A stretch of 64,000 bases of DNA from Paramecium pentaurelia (lineage: Eukaryota > Ciliophora > Oligohymenophorea > Peniculida > Parameciidae). The stretch covers positions 156,976-220,975 of the forward strand of contig CAJJDO010000103.1 of assembly GCA_905183005.1 (NCBI GenBank), read 5' to 3'. The position numbers and the translations under genes are program-made. Positions 1 through 13,035 of this stretch are shown here, piece after piece; position 1 is the first letter of the stretch, and every line of letters begins with the position of its first letter. A model generated the notes under the pieces. It ran no database searches, was not told where the DNA came from, and saw only the letters and a program-made list of their open reading frames with translations.

Positions 1-47
1 ATGAGTTATAAAGAACAAAGTAAAGAAAACGGACTGTATTAAAGAGA

Positions 48-1205
48 ATGTCTAGCATTCTCATTAAACATCAAACCACTATTAGAAATATTAATAATCA
101 AGGCAATTAAAGAAATAGCGAAGTTTAGTTACTTATGTTATAATCATAATAAAAAGGAAATGATGAAACTAATGTTACATAATCTTAAGAAGTAAAAAAA
201 CATAAACTAAGATCCTCTGTTATAGAACCTGAACAACCTAAAGTAGTCTTAAATATTTCTCTAAAATCCAAAAAGGCATTTGCTTCAATCTAAAGTTACA
301 TAAATGGAAAAGCAATAATATAAACAAAATAACAAACATTGAATCAAAATAATTGTGTGAATTAAACAAATCCATTTATGAACTACATGGGTTGTTAGAG
401 TCTTACTGAAATGAATGGATTAATTTAAAATAATTCACCATTGATTTTAGGAAGATATCAAGTAACCAAACCAACATATCCTCTACCAGAAATTAAATTA
501 ATTTCTTCAGCCAGAAATAATTGCTCATTACTTGATACAAATTTCCTAAAACAAAAGAAACCAATTGGAAATACATAAAGGAAATAGAGAATTTCTACAA
601 ATTCATGAAATATAATTTTTATTAATTTAACGTTCACTAATGCAAAGATAACAATAAGAATCTAGTCTATAATAACGTCTAGGGTTTGTGTAATAATACC
701 ATAAGAATCACCCCAATATCATTGAATTTAAACCTTTGTAAGATTATAAGACACAATAGAACTTAAAGTATATTAATTAGTATATATTCTTAATAGGAAA
801 CCTAAAGAACTAGAAGAATAACCTAAGTCATCATTAATGGATAATTTAAATAGAATTAATAATCTATATAAAGCTGTTTCTCAACCTAGAATTGATGCAA
901 AAGAAATCAATCCACCTTAATATTTTTATAATTATAAATAAGGATGTTAGAAACCAGAATCAAATACTAATAAGACAATAAAAGAGAACTAAATAGTTAA
1001 GACATTTTTGAATAATAATGAACTCTCTTTGAAAGATTATGATTGGAAACCTACAAAAGGAAATGCATTTACAGCAAAATCTACTTCTCCAATTGATTTC
1101 AGTGTTAATAAAAGTCCATTGAATAAGGTTACTCGAACTGACTCAGTTTTAGCCAATAAAAAAACAAATGAACCAGGAGTAACATTTTTAAGAGGTCTAT
1201 ATTGA
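48..1205 (+). CDS. Unknown protein, about 366 aa
   Basis: Ciliate-code gene ending in TGA at 1203-1205. I do not recognise a family. The first exon opens at the ATG at 48. Probable introns are 462-489 (28 nt) and 768-796 (29 nt); removing both gives one open frame of a multiple of three. The C-terminal part (about 840-1205) is polar and low in complexity and ends FLRGLY. The unspliced frame between 460 and 600 also looks protein-like before it hits TGA at 606, so the first intron is less certain than the second. No signal peptide or membrane segment is visible. The next gene begins 77 bp downstream on the same strand. Confidence 0.6.
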
Positions 1206-1282
1206 AAAATGTACAATTTTTCGACTTATAATTTATATATAAACAAAATTTTGCCTTATTTAAAAATCTTATTTTTAATAGA

Positions 1283-3460
1283 ATGAACCCAAAGAATTAT
1301 TAAATCTGTAATATTAAGGGACATGATGATGAGTACTTGAATATGATTTGCATAGGTGAAAAATGCAACAAACATTAACTATTATGTTGTTATTGTATTT
1401 AGGATCATAACAAATGTTAAACCATTCCGATCTCAAAATTTGTATAACAATTTAAGTAACAACTTTAATCCTAGATAAATGATTAGGAATAAAACTTTGA
1501 AAGGTAACAATAATATATAAAATTAGTCTTGAAGTCTTTTATAATAAAATTTAATCAAATATAGAAAAGGCATAAAAAAAAATAATAGAAACATTTTAAA
1601 AATAGATAGATGCAATAAAAAAGTAATGTTTATATTAAGATTTTTAGTGCAAAATCTACGATTCAATAATTGTTAAAACAATAAAAAACCATCAAAGATT
1701 AAAAACAAAAACTATAAGAATTTGAATCAAATATGACTTAAGTGAATTGTTCTTCCCTTCTTGCTGAAATAATAGATTTTAAACCAAATTCTGATAGATT
1801 TTCATTCTCTCTCAAAAAGATATAAGGATAATAAATTAACTAGATATAAGATAGAATCTTAAATGGAAGCAAATATTCACAATAATACTAAGACTTCATG
1901 AAAAGATTTGTTGAATAATTTGAAAAATAAAATTAGTAAATGGAGGTAAATTTATTGAATTTTTTTTTAAATGCACCACAAGATATCTAAGATTTAGAAT
2001 AAAATAATAATAATTTATAATCAAATATGTAATCTGAAATTTAAATTAATTAAATTTAAGTATAAGATAGATAATAAAATACAATTGGTATTAATAGAAA
2101 TAATACGAATATCAACAATATTGAAAATAATCAATCGCCAAAAAGAAAATTTAATTAATTAGAAAATGATAATTTTTCACCAATTAACAAATAAATATAA
2201 AATTCTTAGATGTCTAGTACTTAAATATCGAATACTAATTTCACTAAGTAATAATCCTTCTCAGATAGTAAATAAACTAATAATTAATAATCAATTGAAA
2301 TAAATCAATAATCAACACCTCAATTTTAGTAATAACTTTAATAACCCATCTAATAAAATACCTCTTAATAATTTTCATCTATTGGCAATCTTCCAAAATC
2401 TCATTAAGAATAGCTTAATCCACCCTCTCCTAATTTATAATTATTAAATGGTATTAAATTTTATTTATGAATAGCCGAATTACAAAATGATAATTAAATA
2501 GAATCAGAAAAATTGATTGATATAAGTCAAGGAAGGAGTTTCTAAATTGAATCAAATGGGAAGAAGTTTACAAAAATATTATTTTTAAATAATTCAATGT
2601 TAGCAGGATGTTGCGAATCTTAATTTTTAATATTTGATTTGATAACCTGTTAATAGAAATTTAAAAGAACTGTGGGTGCATATATAACTGATGCTGTATA
2701 TATAAACTCTAATGATTTAAATGGAACCCTATTTTTAGCAATGAATAATGGGAAAGTTTTAGCATTTAATAGAGAATAAAAAATGAATTAACCTTTTATT
2801 TTTAATGATTACAAAGAATAAGTTGTGGATAAATCTGGCAACTTACTTATTTAAATTAATAAAAAAGACAATTAATTAGTAAGCTTTGGAGAAGATAAAA
2901 TCATAAAAATTTGGCAATTGAATGATTTTAAAGAAGTAAAAAGATGTGAATTAAATGAAGTAGGAACAGCACTTCATTTGGATTCTGAATATATTTATGT
3001 GGGTGGTCTTTAATATTTATATATTTGGAACTAGGTTAATTAATTTAAAAAAATTTTAAAAATCTAATAAACTAAGATTATTTATATTAATACACATTTA
3101 AATAAATTGGTTGTGGGATCATAGGATAAAATTAAAGTATTTGAAAGAACATCCAATGGGGATTACTAACATAAGAATGAATAAATATTTGAATCTATTA
3201 GTTCTATGAATATACTAAAAAAATGGCCTATACTTATTGTTTCAAATACATATGTAAATTAAATTAATCTAATTAAATAGCAATAGTAATAGTAAGTTTG
3301 TCTATATAATTATGAATTATGTAGTCTAGCCAAATTGAAAGAACAGATAGCTACATGTTGTACAGTAGGAGAATTTGACAACCTCAATCTTTTAGGATTT
3401 GTATATGAAAATGGATAATTTGTAGTTTATAGAATATAATAATCTTAATAGCAACTATGA
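1283..3460 (+). CDS. B-box-like zinc finger plus WD40-like repeat protein
   Basis: About 717 aa. The N-terminus carries Cys/His pairs (CNIKGHDD, GEKCNKHQLLCCYC, DHNKC) like the B-box-type fingers that head many ciliate WD proteins. A Gln/Asn-rich coiled linker follows (about residues 60-390). The C-terminal half (about 400-717) has beta-propeller-like repeats, with strands such as KIIKIWQL and LYIWNQ and the usual loops between them. One 24-nt intron (GTATTAAA...GAATAG, about 2452-2475) removes an in-frame TGA and keeps frame. The glutamines are almost all TAA/TAG. The role is probably as a protein-binding scaffold; the partner is unknown. It is in tandem with its neighbours. Confidence 0.7.
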
Positions 3461-3511
3461 AAATGAGTTTATATTAGTATAAATAATAATTTTTTAACTA
3501 AATATTCTAGC

Positions 3512-3919
3512 ATGCAAACTCCTTTCAAAACAGATGAAACTACTCAATAAATCAATGATAATGATCCCAAATCATAATAGATTGACAATATTAAAAAGAA
3601 AATATATAAGCAACAGCATAATGTTATTTATCCTAGAATTGGATCTAAATATTAAGCTCAAATTATTACTTCACCAATCAATACTCAAAAATGTAAAAGA
3701 TTTTGTGAAAACTTGAAAATTTGGGATGGTAGTTCTAAGAAACATTTGAAACTTGAAGTTGAAATGGAAAGAAAACGTCTCCGTTATTTAATGGGTAGAG
3801 AATATAATTCAGAAGACTCTATACTTACAATGTTCTATATGAATAACTTTGATAGAACTAAAGTAAATAAAGCTTTGAATATAAAGAAAGAAGAACTATT
3901 CAATAATAATATACTTTGA
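3512..3919 (+). CDS. Unknown small protein, 135 aa
   Basis: Single-exon gene from ATG 3512 to TGA 3917. The first third is polar; the second half is basic and mostly helical (MERKRLRYLMGREYNSED, then a segment ending NIKKEELF). Real coding is supported by an open frame in which TAA/TAG fall where glutamine is plausible, and by normal spacing (51 bp after the WD gene, 111 bp before the MORN gene). No known domain was recognised and no signal peptide or membrane helix is seen. The function is unknown. Confidence 0.6.
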
Positions 3920-4030
3920 AATATTAAAGTAAAATTAATATAAACTTTACTTATATTTCACTTTGCATATTCTAAATTTCTTTATTATTTAGCTGATAAT
4001 ATTAATTAATAATATAAATATATTCATTAA

Positions 4031-5301
4031 ATGGGTCCTTGTCAAACTAGTTGTTGTAACAAAGAAATAGATTATGGATTAAAAACTCAATAGAAGAGTG
4101 AAAACAATATTGATGAAGTTAATCCTGAATTTGAAGATTCAAATATACAACATTCACATCATTCATAATAAAAAGATAAAGATAAATTTTAAGAGGATCA
4201 TTTACATTTAGAATCTGAATTAATTAAAAAGAAGAATCAACCAAAAGATTCTAATTGTGTAAGTAATTAAAAAGACCATGAATAAATACAGAAAAACTAA
4301 GAAATTATTTATAATAATTATGATCATCCAACACCTACTCTTGATTAAATATGTTAAGAACATTAAAATTAAGCAGATATATCTGAAAAACAAGAAAAAA
4401 TAATTAAGAATTCTCTTTTTTCCATTTCTAAAAATTAAAATTTAGAGTCTAATTAAAAGTTATAAAATTAAGAATTAGATGAGACAATGAATGATGTTAG
4501 AATTAAATTGGGAGCTAAAATACTTGATAAAGGAGCAGTTTATGAGGGAGAATGGCTAAAAGGTAAACGTGATGGAACTGGCAAATAAATTTGGCCTGAT
4601 GGATCAATATATTAAGGATAATGGATAGAGGATCACTGTTGTGGAAAGGGAAAACTTATTCATGGGGATGGTGATATTTATGAAGGAGATTGGTTAGAAG
4701 ATTAAGCAAATGGATTTGGAATTTACTAACTTATAAATGGTGCTAAATATGAGGGACAAGTACTATTGTAAAAATTAACTTAGTGGTTTAATGACTAACA
4801 AGAAGGAAAAGGTGTTGAAAAATGGCCAGATGGAGCAAGTTATGAAGGTGAATATCATGAAGGAAGAAAGGAAGGTAATGGTATTCTTTATTTTGCTGAT
4901 GGATCAAAATACAAAGGGTGCTTTATTAATAATGAAATACACGGAAATGGAATTTATTAATGGTCAGATGGAAGGGTTTATAAGGGTGATTGGAAAAAAA
5001 ATAAAATGAATGGAGTAGGGGAAATTAAATGGAGTGATGGTCGAAAATTTATTGGAGTACTATTAATATTGATTAAAAGAATTACTCAGAAGATTTGAAA
5101 CATGGAAGAGGATAGTTTTGGTGGCCAGATGGTAGAAGATATGTGGGAAATTGGGTTTTGGGTAAATAAGAAGGATATGGTGCTTATTATATGCCTAATT
5201 AACTAGTTAAATATGGAATTTGGTAGGATGGAATGAGAAAATAATGGATAGGGAATGAGGAATTGGAATAGTTAAAGGGTAAATAAGTTATAGATTTTTG
5301 A
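4031..5301 (+). CDS. MORN-repeat protein, probably N-myristoylated
   Basis: About 407 aa. The N-terminus MGPCQTSCC fits an N-myristoylation site (Gly2, Thr6) beside cysteines that could be palmitoylated, so membrane anchoring is likely. Residues about 30-150 are a polar Gln-rich linker. From about residue 160 come MORN repeats of the form YEGEWLKGKRDGTGK, YEGDW, YKGDW and YVGNW, roughly nine to ten units. Introns are a 24-nt one near 4759-4782 and a 23-nt one near 5057-5079 that removes a TGA. MORN arrays bind membranes or organise cortical structures; the exact role here is inferred. The 3' two-thirds is duplicated in the assembly (see 5477-6328). Confidence 0.85.
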
Positions 5302-5319
5302 ATGGTGATCTATTAATGA

Positions 5320-5475
5320 TCATTTTGTCTTTTTAATTTTTTTCTTTTGAATTGCGATGAAGGTATCATTTTCTGAATCACTATCTTATTCAATAAGAAC
5401 TTTGGCTGATTATGCATATGTTTTTTGTTTTTATGAACGATTAATTTTATGTTTTTCATAATCTGAGAATTTATC
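5320..5475 (-). pseudogene. Duplicate fragment of the G-patch gene 3' end (assembly artefact)
   Basis: Identical to the C-terminal part of the gene at 6347-6900, including its TGA stop and the tail ending IKKTK. It is cut off at the N at 5476. It should be dropped when the two overlapping contig ends are collapsed. Confidence 0.8.
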
Positions 5476-5476
5476 N

Positions 5477-6328
5477 TAATTAAAAGTTATAAAATTAAGA
5501 ATTAGATGAGACAATGAATGATGTTAGAATTAAATTGGGAGCTAAAATACTTGATAAAGGAGCAGTTTATGAGGGAGAATGGCTAAAAGGTAAACGTGAT
5601 GGAACTGGCAAATAAATTTGGCCTGATGGATCAATATATTAAGGATAATGGATAGAGGATCACTGTTGTGGAAAGGGAAAACTTATTCATGGGGATGGTG
5701 ATATTTATGAAGGAGATTGGTTAGAAGATTAAGCAAATGGATTTGGAATTTACTAACTTATAAATGGTGCTAAATATGAGGGACAAGTACTATTGTAAAA
5801 ATTAACTTAGTGGTTTAATGACTAACAAGAAGGAAAAGGTGTTGAAAAATGGCCAGATGGAGCAAGTTATGAAGGTGAATATCATGAAGGAAGAAAGGAA
5901 GGTAATGGTATTCTTTATTTTGCTGATGGATCAAAATACAAAGGGTGCTTTATTAATAATGAAATACACGGAAATGGAATTTATTAATGGTCAGATGGAA
6001 GGGTTTATAAGGGTGATTGGAAAAAAAATAAAATGAATGGAGTAGGGGAAATTAAATGGAGTGATGGTCGAAAATTTATTGGAGTACTATTAATATTGAT
6101 TAAAAGAATTACTCAGAAGATTTGAAACATGGAAGAGGATAGTTTTGGTGGCCAGATGGTAGAAGATATGTGGGAAATTGGGTTTTGGGTAAATAAGAAG
6201 GATATGGTGCTTATTATATGCCTAATTAACTAGTTAAATATGGAATTTGGTAGGATGGAATGAGAAAATAATGGATAGGGAATGAGGAATTGGAATAGTT
6301 AAAGGGTAAATAAGTTATAGATTTTTGA
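5477..6328 (+). pseudogene. Duplicate 3' part of the MORN gene (assembly artefact)
   Basis: An exact copy of the MORN-repeat gene from its linker to its stop codon (TGA at 6326-6328), lacking the N-terminus because the copy begins right after the N at 5476. It carries the same two mini-introns. It is not an independent gene if the duplication is an assembly overlap. Confidence 0.8.
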
Positions 6329-6346
6329 ATGGTGATCTATTAATGA

Positions 6347-6900
6347 TCATTTTGTCTTTTTAATTTTTTTCTTTTGAATTGCGATGAAGGTATCATTTTC
6401 TGAATCACTATCTTATTCAATAAGAACTTTGGCTGATTATGCATATGTTTTTTGTTTTTATGAACGATTAATTTTATGTTTTTCATAATCTGAGAATTTA
6501 TCTTCTTCATCTGATGAGATTGGTTATGGAAGCTAAATGAATAGTAGTAATACTAATTACATTTTTAGTGGATATTGGTTTAAGATTCTTTAGACTACTT
6601 GAATAACTCTATTCCCACCATAAATCATTCCAACTTTATCCAAGACTGTATTGTTAAGCACCAAGCTAGAGTATAAATTAAATAGAATACAGCCAATTAA
6701 TCAGCTCTTCTTTCAATTTATACACAATCTGTTTGACCATCTTTATTCTTACCAAGACCTTGACCTTGATTCCATCCCATCTTTTACATCAATTTCATTG
6801 CATAATCTGATTCGAATTTCTTGTTTGATACTCCAGTACCTATAAAAGTAATAAGGAATAACATACCTTATAGTAACCTCTCTTTAAATTTTTAAGCCAT
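6347..6900 (-). CDS. G-patch domain protein, 157 aa
   Basis: Starts at ATG 6900 (MAQKFKERLLQ). After a 27-nt intron (6840-6866) comes the G-patch: AMKLMQKMGWNQGQGLGKNK, with the conserved Met-Gly-Trp, GQGLG and Lys. Two more introns (25 and 28 nt) remove in-frame TGAs. The C-terminal third is acidic then basic and ends in a lysine-rich tail. G-patch proteins bind RNA or activate DEAH helicases in splicing and ribosome assembly; the short length with one G-patch and a charged tail suggests a helicase cofactor, which is inference. The stop lies 18 bp from the convergent MORN stop. The start is 29 bp from the divergent start at 6930. Confidence 0.85.
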
Positions 6901-6929
6901 CTAATAATAAAAAATTATTTTACTCTAAA

Positions 6930-8439
6930 ATGGATGAACTATTAGGAGCTATATAGCAAAGAAAAGCAAAAATAAATGAGATTTAAGAAGCAATTTATTA
7001 GATTAAAGGTAATTAGTAGTAAGAGAGATTGACTGTATACTCAATGGTTAGAAAGTTAAAAGAAGAGGAGAAAATACGAGCAGAGAAAGAAAATTGGATC
7101 ATAGGAGTGATACGAAATACAAAATAATACAATGAAGAACAAATGTGGTAAATTTAAATATCATAATTAGTCATATCTATGTAAAGACAAACGAAATGAT
7201 GAAAGCAATAAGCAATCAATTTTTAGAAATCCCATATACACCTACATCTAATTTGTACTAATATTTGGAAAATTATTACATACTTCATTCAAGTTTCTAG
7301 AAACATTTGAATCAAGATAATCAATTAAAAGTACAATTTAAACAAGCAGTCAGAGCTGGAAATATATCATTAGTGACTGATCTAATTAAGTCACTTTTAG
7401 GAACCTCTCGTAAATAATACAGAGATTTTGTTGATGAATTAAGTAATTAAGTTAAAAAAGAACCATCTCCATAAAAACTTAGAATAGAAAATCAACGTAT
7501 ACGTTCATCAACATAAAAGATTGAAGAAGTCAAATTAGTTGAAAAACCTCTTACAACCATGATTAATAAGGTTGATAGAATAAAACGAAAACAAATTACT
7601 ATTTCTAAAATACAAAGGTAATTATCTATAATTAAAACAGTTCATGTGACTTATCTCCAACTACTGAAACTCCTACATTATATCTCAAAAACAAATTCAA
7701 AGAAGTTGAAAAAACTCCATTCACCTCCATGTTTGCTAATATTTTCACTGTTATAGAGGATCTAGATGAATAAAATATTTAACTATGTGATTATTAAACA
7801 GTCAAAAGATAATCTCAAAATTATGAAGAATTTAAAACTAATTATGATGCTCTATGTGATAAAATTAGATTAAGAAACAATCTTATTTAATAAAGTGTAT
7901 TTGATTATACTAATTATGCTTTAAAAAGGTTATATTAATATATATATATTAGAGTCTAAAATGTTGAAACTGAATATCCAAATTTAATCAAAGAAAAATA
8001 TACTACTTTATAAAATAATTAAGATTATCATTTCTGCAATATTCAATTAAAACCTATTTTCGACAATTTGTGTCCTTGTATGCAAAAGACAACTTATTAA
8101 CCTAAAACTTCACCTATTAAAAATAAAGTCATCATCAGAAAATCTGTCTTATAGATTAAAAAGTAGGTAAATAATGTATATAAGTAGTCTGATTAATAAT
8201 CTAAAAAAGAATAAATTGATATAAGTAAACATAATAATAGTCCTAATAACAATGGGAAATCTAAATAATAAATGCCGCAAATCAAGTTATACAAAGATAC
8301 TAAATTTATTTAGCCTCATCCAAGAGCATTATCAGCAAATGCTCAACAATAACCAGTCAAATATTTGACATGCTCAAGTTTTATTGAGAATCCTATTGCT
8401 ATCAAAACTAATCTCTTAGTTCGAAGCACTTATGAATGA
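6930..8439 (+). CDS. Unknown protein, about 479 aa
   Basis: Starts MDELLGAIQQRKAKI. Introns of 23 nt (7148-7170), 23 nt (about 7619-7641) and probably 24 nt (about 7929) give a continuous frame to TGA 8437. Residues 1-75 are helical and charged. The middle is basic. Around residue 260 is a phenylalanine-rich stretch (FTSMFANIFTVIEDLDEQ). The C-terminal third is Gln/Lys/Asn-rich. No known domain was recognised. It shares a 29-bp divergent intergenic region with the G-patch gene, so the two promoters must overlap. Confidence 0.65.
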
Positions 8440-8775
8440 AAATATGAAATCATTTTATATCTCAAATGTTTAACATTTTAATTATTATTAATTAATATAA
8501 ATTTAATCAATTATTTTATCATAAATTTTTAAAATTGTGGTAATTAATGACAATATTTGAAAATTCTTGTAAAAATTGTTTTTTTTCTCAAGCTTAATTT
8601 TTTTAAAATCTCTTCAAAATATGTGACTTAAGAAATTCATTCTAAAATTCTATTCTAACATGCTTTTTGTTTTATATTTCATAATGAATGTGGAATTCAT
8701 GTTGTAAATTTAATTTTAAATCCTTAAATTATAGAATAAATTTGTATTAAATAAATTAATATTCCATCAAAAAGA
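8440..8775. other. AT-rich intergenic stretch
   Basis: No open frame longer than a few dozen codons is visible on either strand under the ciliate code. It is T-rich and A-rich with no RNA gene signature. It presumably holds the terminator of the upstream gene and the promoter of the ABC transporter. Confidence 0.5.
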
Positions 8776-11700
8776 ATGACGACAATATGGCAATAAACTA
8801 CTGTTGTTTTCCATAAAAATTTGTCTATTTATTACCAAGAGAAATAATTCAGACAGGAGTTCTTTGTGGCTTTTCTTATTTTTATCATTCTCCTAGTTGG
8901 ATGTAAGTATATACATCATATCATTAAATAGAAGAAACATAAAGTCCTACACTCCTTTAAGTTGGAGCCGAGTTTTTACCTATGACTCTTTTGATAAGTT
9001 CAAGGTATATAGTCACAGCGATGATATCAGAAAAGAGCGATAGGCAAAAAGAGATCTAAAAAGTAATTATCTTTCATAATTAATCTTTAGATCATGGGTC
9101 TTAAACAATCAGCATATTAGTTAGGTTGGTTCCTATTCAACATTTCTAGAATCATGGCAGTCTCTATATTCTTTCTTGTTCTAGCTGTACCTACAAAATG
9201 TTTTGGGCCAGAAAATATGAATGTCACAATTGATTCTGATCAAATAACAATCAATTTTTTTAGTCCTATCAAATAAATTGGAAGTTATTTGCTATTTGCA
9301 TTAGGATTAACAGCCTAACAATATTTTTTAACAACATTATTTGATCAACCAAAAAATGGAGCTGATTTATCAATGTTATTAAATATATTTGGGTCAATTA
9401 GTTCAGAATTACTTAACATTCCCTATTTTTAAAAGTATTGGCATTATTTATTTTTAGTAATTCTTGGATAGTAATCCTATTGGGAGTTGTGTTTCCAACA
9501 TTCTTGTTTGACATATATCCTTATAATCAGATATTAGGAACCATAAATAGAGGAGTTAAACCTCCTATAGGACCTAATTTATATTTTTGTTTATAAGGAG
9601 CTGAGATACTTTTTTATGGAATTTTGTATTTATATTTAGAATAAGTATTACCCAATGAATATGGAACTAATAAACATCCCTTGTTCTTTATTGGAAAAAA
9701 ATATTAAATTTAAGGGGAAGATATATAAATTTAATATGAATTAGCTAATATTAGTAAACCATTTATTGGTGCAAAATAATCTGAAATTTAAGAAGATAAT
9801 AGTTCAGCTATTTATCATGAAGTTTTTGATAATCCTTAATAAGTCAAGGTAATAATAATAATAAATATAATTTTAGAGAGCTATAATAATAAAAAATGTG
9901 AAGAAAAGCTTTAATGATCTTATGGCTGTCAATGGTGTTACACTCTAAATATATGAATCTTAAATTTTATGTTTATTAGGACATAATGGAGCTGGAAAGA
10001 CTACTCTAATTTCAATATTGACAGGTTTAATAAAAAGAGATAGTGGAGCAATTGTATATTATGGAACAGATACAGATTTTGATGTTATTAGAAATTATTT
10101 GGGATTTTGTCCATAAAAAGATACTCTTTATGATAGTTTAAATTGTGATTAGCATCTTTCCTATTATGGTAGAATAAAAGGAATAGATGAGAAAGAACTT
10201 CAATTAGAAATAGATTAGATAATAAATAAATGTGATCTTTCTAATGATAGAATGAAATTAGCTAAATAATTATCAGGAGGAACAAGAAGGAAATTAAGTT
10301 TAGCTATTTCCTTGATAGGACAATCTAAAGTTATATTTCTTGATGAACCAACCTCTGGTATGGACCCAATATCAAGATAAAAGATTTGGGACATTTTGAC
10401 ATAAGTGAAAAATGAAGGTAGATGTTTAGTACTGACTACTCATCATTTAGATGAAGCTGAAATCTTATCAGAAAGATTAGCTATTATGGCTAAGGGTAAA
10501 TTGTTAACAGTTGGATCAGTTGATTTTATAAAGATGAATTTTGGAATTGGATATCATTTAAGTTTATATGATAAAACAAATAATCCATAAGTTTGGAGTG
10601 AGAAAAGTAAAAAAATTGCTAATATTGTTTAATAAATCATTCCTCAAGCAAAAATTAGTAGTTAAACTTCTTAAGACAGTATGGGATTCTAAGTTCCTTT
10701 CAAATAGAAGGATAAATTCTTATCATTATTTGAATAACTTGAAAGGGATTAAACTATTTAAGTTAATTTGATGATGAATACTTTGGAAGAAGCATTTATC
10801 AATATTGGAATGGATGAAGAATCTTTTCTTGATAAAGCATCAGGGAAATAAATAACAAATGAAGATTCTAAAATAAACATTGACATTACAGAGGAATTCA
10901 ATAAAATTATACCTCCTGAATGTTTAAGTAGGCCACCACAATATAATTTTGGATTGTAACTTTGGGCATGTTTTATTAAAAAACATTATACTATGACACC
11001 CAAAAGATATCTAATGTGCATATTTATGCCATCATTGTTTGCAGTTTTAGCCCCTATTGTTTCAAAAATCGTATACAATGCCAATATAGAATAAATTGAA
11101 GATGAAGGCAATTAAAATACAACATTATTTTATGGTAAAGTTGCCTTAATTGACATATATATCTACATATTGATAGGTGCATCAATGGCTAGTTCTTAAA
11201 TTGGAAGTGCTCCTGTTGAAGAAAGGGAGAAAAAGTAGAAATATGCTTTAAATGTTATGGGATGTAGAACATTACCATATTGGTTAGGATATTATTTCTA
11301 TGATATCACTATTTGTATCATTGTGTTGGTTATATTTATAATAGCAGTAAATATTTGTGATCTTTAAGTAATTAATAATGGAAATGTCTATGGACTTGTA
11401 TTTTGTTGTTACTTAGCTTATTTACCTCTTGGTTATACATTGTCATGGTTATTTACATAATTCTTATCAGCAGTAAGATCCTTAATATTGATACAATTAT
11501 TTGGATTCTTTATGATTGCTTCAGTGATTTATGTAGTGAGCTTAAATGTTGAGGCTGTTCTTTGGATTTTATCATTATTGTTTCCTTCATTAGCTCTATT
11601 TAGTGGATTTATCACTGTATATAATAAAATTGCTGATGACAATTCGGATGGTACAGAAAATACAGAAACACTATTCTAAAATGTTTATCCATTTGTTTTT

Positions 11701-12925
11701 ATGATCATCATGATCTTTTAAGCTTGTTTCTATTTTTTCATTACATATTTAATTGACAATAGAGAATTGTTAGGTGCAAATTCTGGAGGTGTTTTAAGTG
11801 TGAATTAGGATGAAGATGTAATTTAAGAAGAAAGAAGAGTTGAAATTCAAAGTTGTTAAGATAGAGTGATTGCTAGAAAAATATCAAAGACATATGCTAA
11901 TGGATTCTAAGCAGTTAAGGGAACATCATTTGGAATAGAACCTGGATAAATATTTGGATTATTGGGTCCTAATGGAGCAGGTAAATCAACAACTTTCAAT
12001 ATGATTACTTCAAAATTAAAACCATCTACTGGAACTATTTTATTATAAAATTAAGAAGTTAAAAAAGGTTTAGGAGATGTATATTAGAATGTTGGAATTT
12101 GTCCTTAATTTGATAGTTTATATGATATAGTTAATGTTAGAAGACATTTACAAATTTGGGCTTATCTAAAAGGTTTGAGAGGAGAAGATGTTAATTTAAC
12201 AATAGAATACTTTATGAAAGTGATGTAATTAACAGCTTATGAAAATACATTAGCTTCACAATTAAGTGGAGGAAATAAAAGAAAATTATGTGTTGCATTA
12301 GCTTTGATGGGTGGAACAAATATGTAATTTTTTGATGAACCATCCTCTGGAGTTGATCCAATTGCAAGAAGATTTTTATGGAATGCAATTTAATAAGGAG
12401 TTAAATTAAGATAAAGTTCTGTTATTTTAACAACACACACTATGGATGAGGCTGAAAGTCTTTGTAATAAGATTGCTATATAAGTTAATGGTAGATTTGC
12501 ATGTATAGGATCAGTTCAACATTTGAGATCTAAATTTGGAGATGGATATAGAGTTTTAATTGAACCAACAAATAATCTAGTAATTATAAATATAATAATT
12601 TTAATAGGATAATGGAGAAGCTATCATTTAAGAAATTACCAAACATTTTGGGAATATATATATTATGAATGATATGCATACAGGCAAAATTATTTGTAAA
12701 TTCCCACAGATAGGATTCTAATTCCATTAGACATTTTATTTCTTTTAAGAGAAACTATAAAAGGAATAAAAATTGATTAAAGATTTCTAAATAAGTTAAC
12801 CTAATTTGGAATAGATATTTATGCAATTTGCTGCATAATAAGTTATTGAACCAGAAGTATTAAAAAAAGAATCTCAAAATCGTTGTCATGTAGTTGCATT
12901 ATGTGGAAATGATGAAGATGATTGA
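8776..12925 (+). CDS. ABCA-family full ABC transporter, about 1,337 aa
   Basis: Two transmembrane-NBD halves in one chain. The N-terminal helix (FFVAFLIFIILLVG) is followed by the ABCA-type KIMGLKQSAYQLGW segment. NBD1 has Walker A GHNGAGKTT (about residue 363), Q-loop CPQKD, signature LSGGTRRK (about 463), Walker B VIFLDEPTSGMDP and the H-loop TTHH. TMD2 spans about 710-960. NBD2 has GPNGAGKST (about 1028), CPQFD, LSGGNKRK and QFFDEPSSGVDP. Introns are 29, 28, 23, 28 and 28 nt, giving a spliced length divisible by three. In NBD1 the Walker B Asp and Glu are both present. ABCA proteins move lipids across membranes. The large extracellular loops typical of animal ABCA proteins are short here, as in protist members. 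Confidence 0.95.
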
Positions 12926-13035
12926 TATGATATGATATGGTTATTAATAATATATATAATATTTTCATAATTTAATATTATAGGCATATTAATAAAGAGA
13001 TTCCAAAAATTAATAAATTAAAAACAATAACAATC

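Larger units (their letters stand above)
4450..6502. repeat. Exact 1,026-bp direct duplication around a single N
   Basis: Bases 4450-5475 and 5477-6502 match at every place I compared, with a constant offset of 1,027, and they are separated by one N at 5476. The copies cut both the MORN gene and the G-patch gene at non-biological points. This looks like two contigs whose overlapping ends were joined with an N instead of being merged. It is most probably an assembly artefact, not a genomic repeat. Confidence 0.9.

Noticed and set aside
735..760. A GTAAG...ATAG segment (about 737-758) in the first gene as an intron
   Set aside because: Its removal breaks the frame with the confirmed intron at 768-796; leaving it in keeps the frame open.
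4450..6502. Recent tandem gene duplication creating two MORN genes
   Set aside because: The identity is exact, the copies abut a lone N and the gene ends are cut; an unmerged assembly overlap explains it better.
9005..9030. A 26-nt GT-AG intron early in the ABC transporter
   Set aside because: Removing it breaks the frame; leaving it gives the expected ABCA sequence before KIMGLKQSAY and a total length divisible by three.
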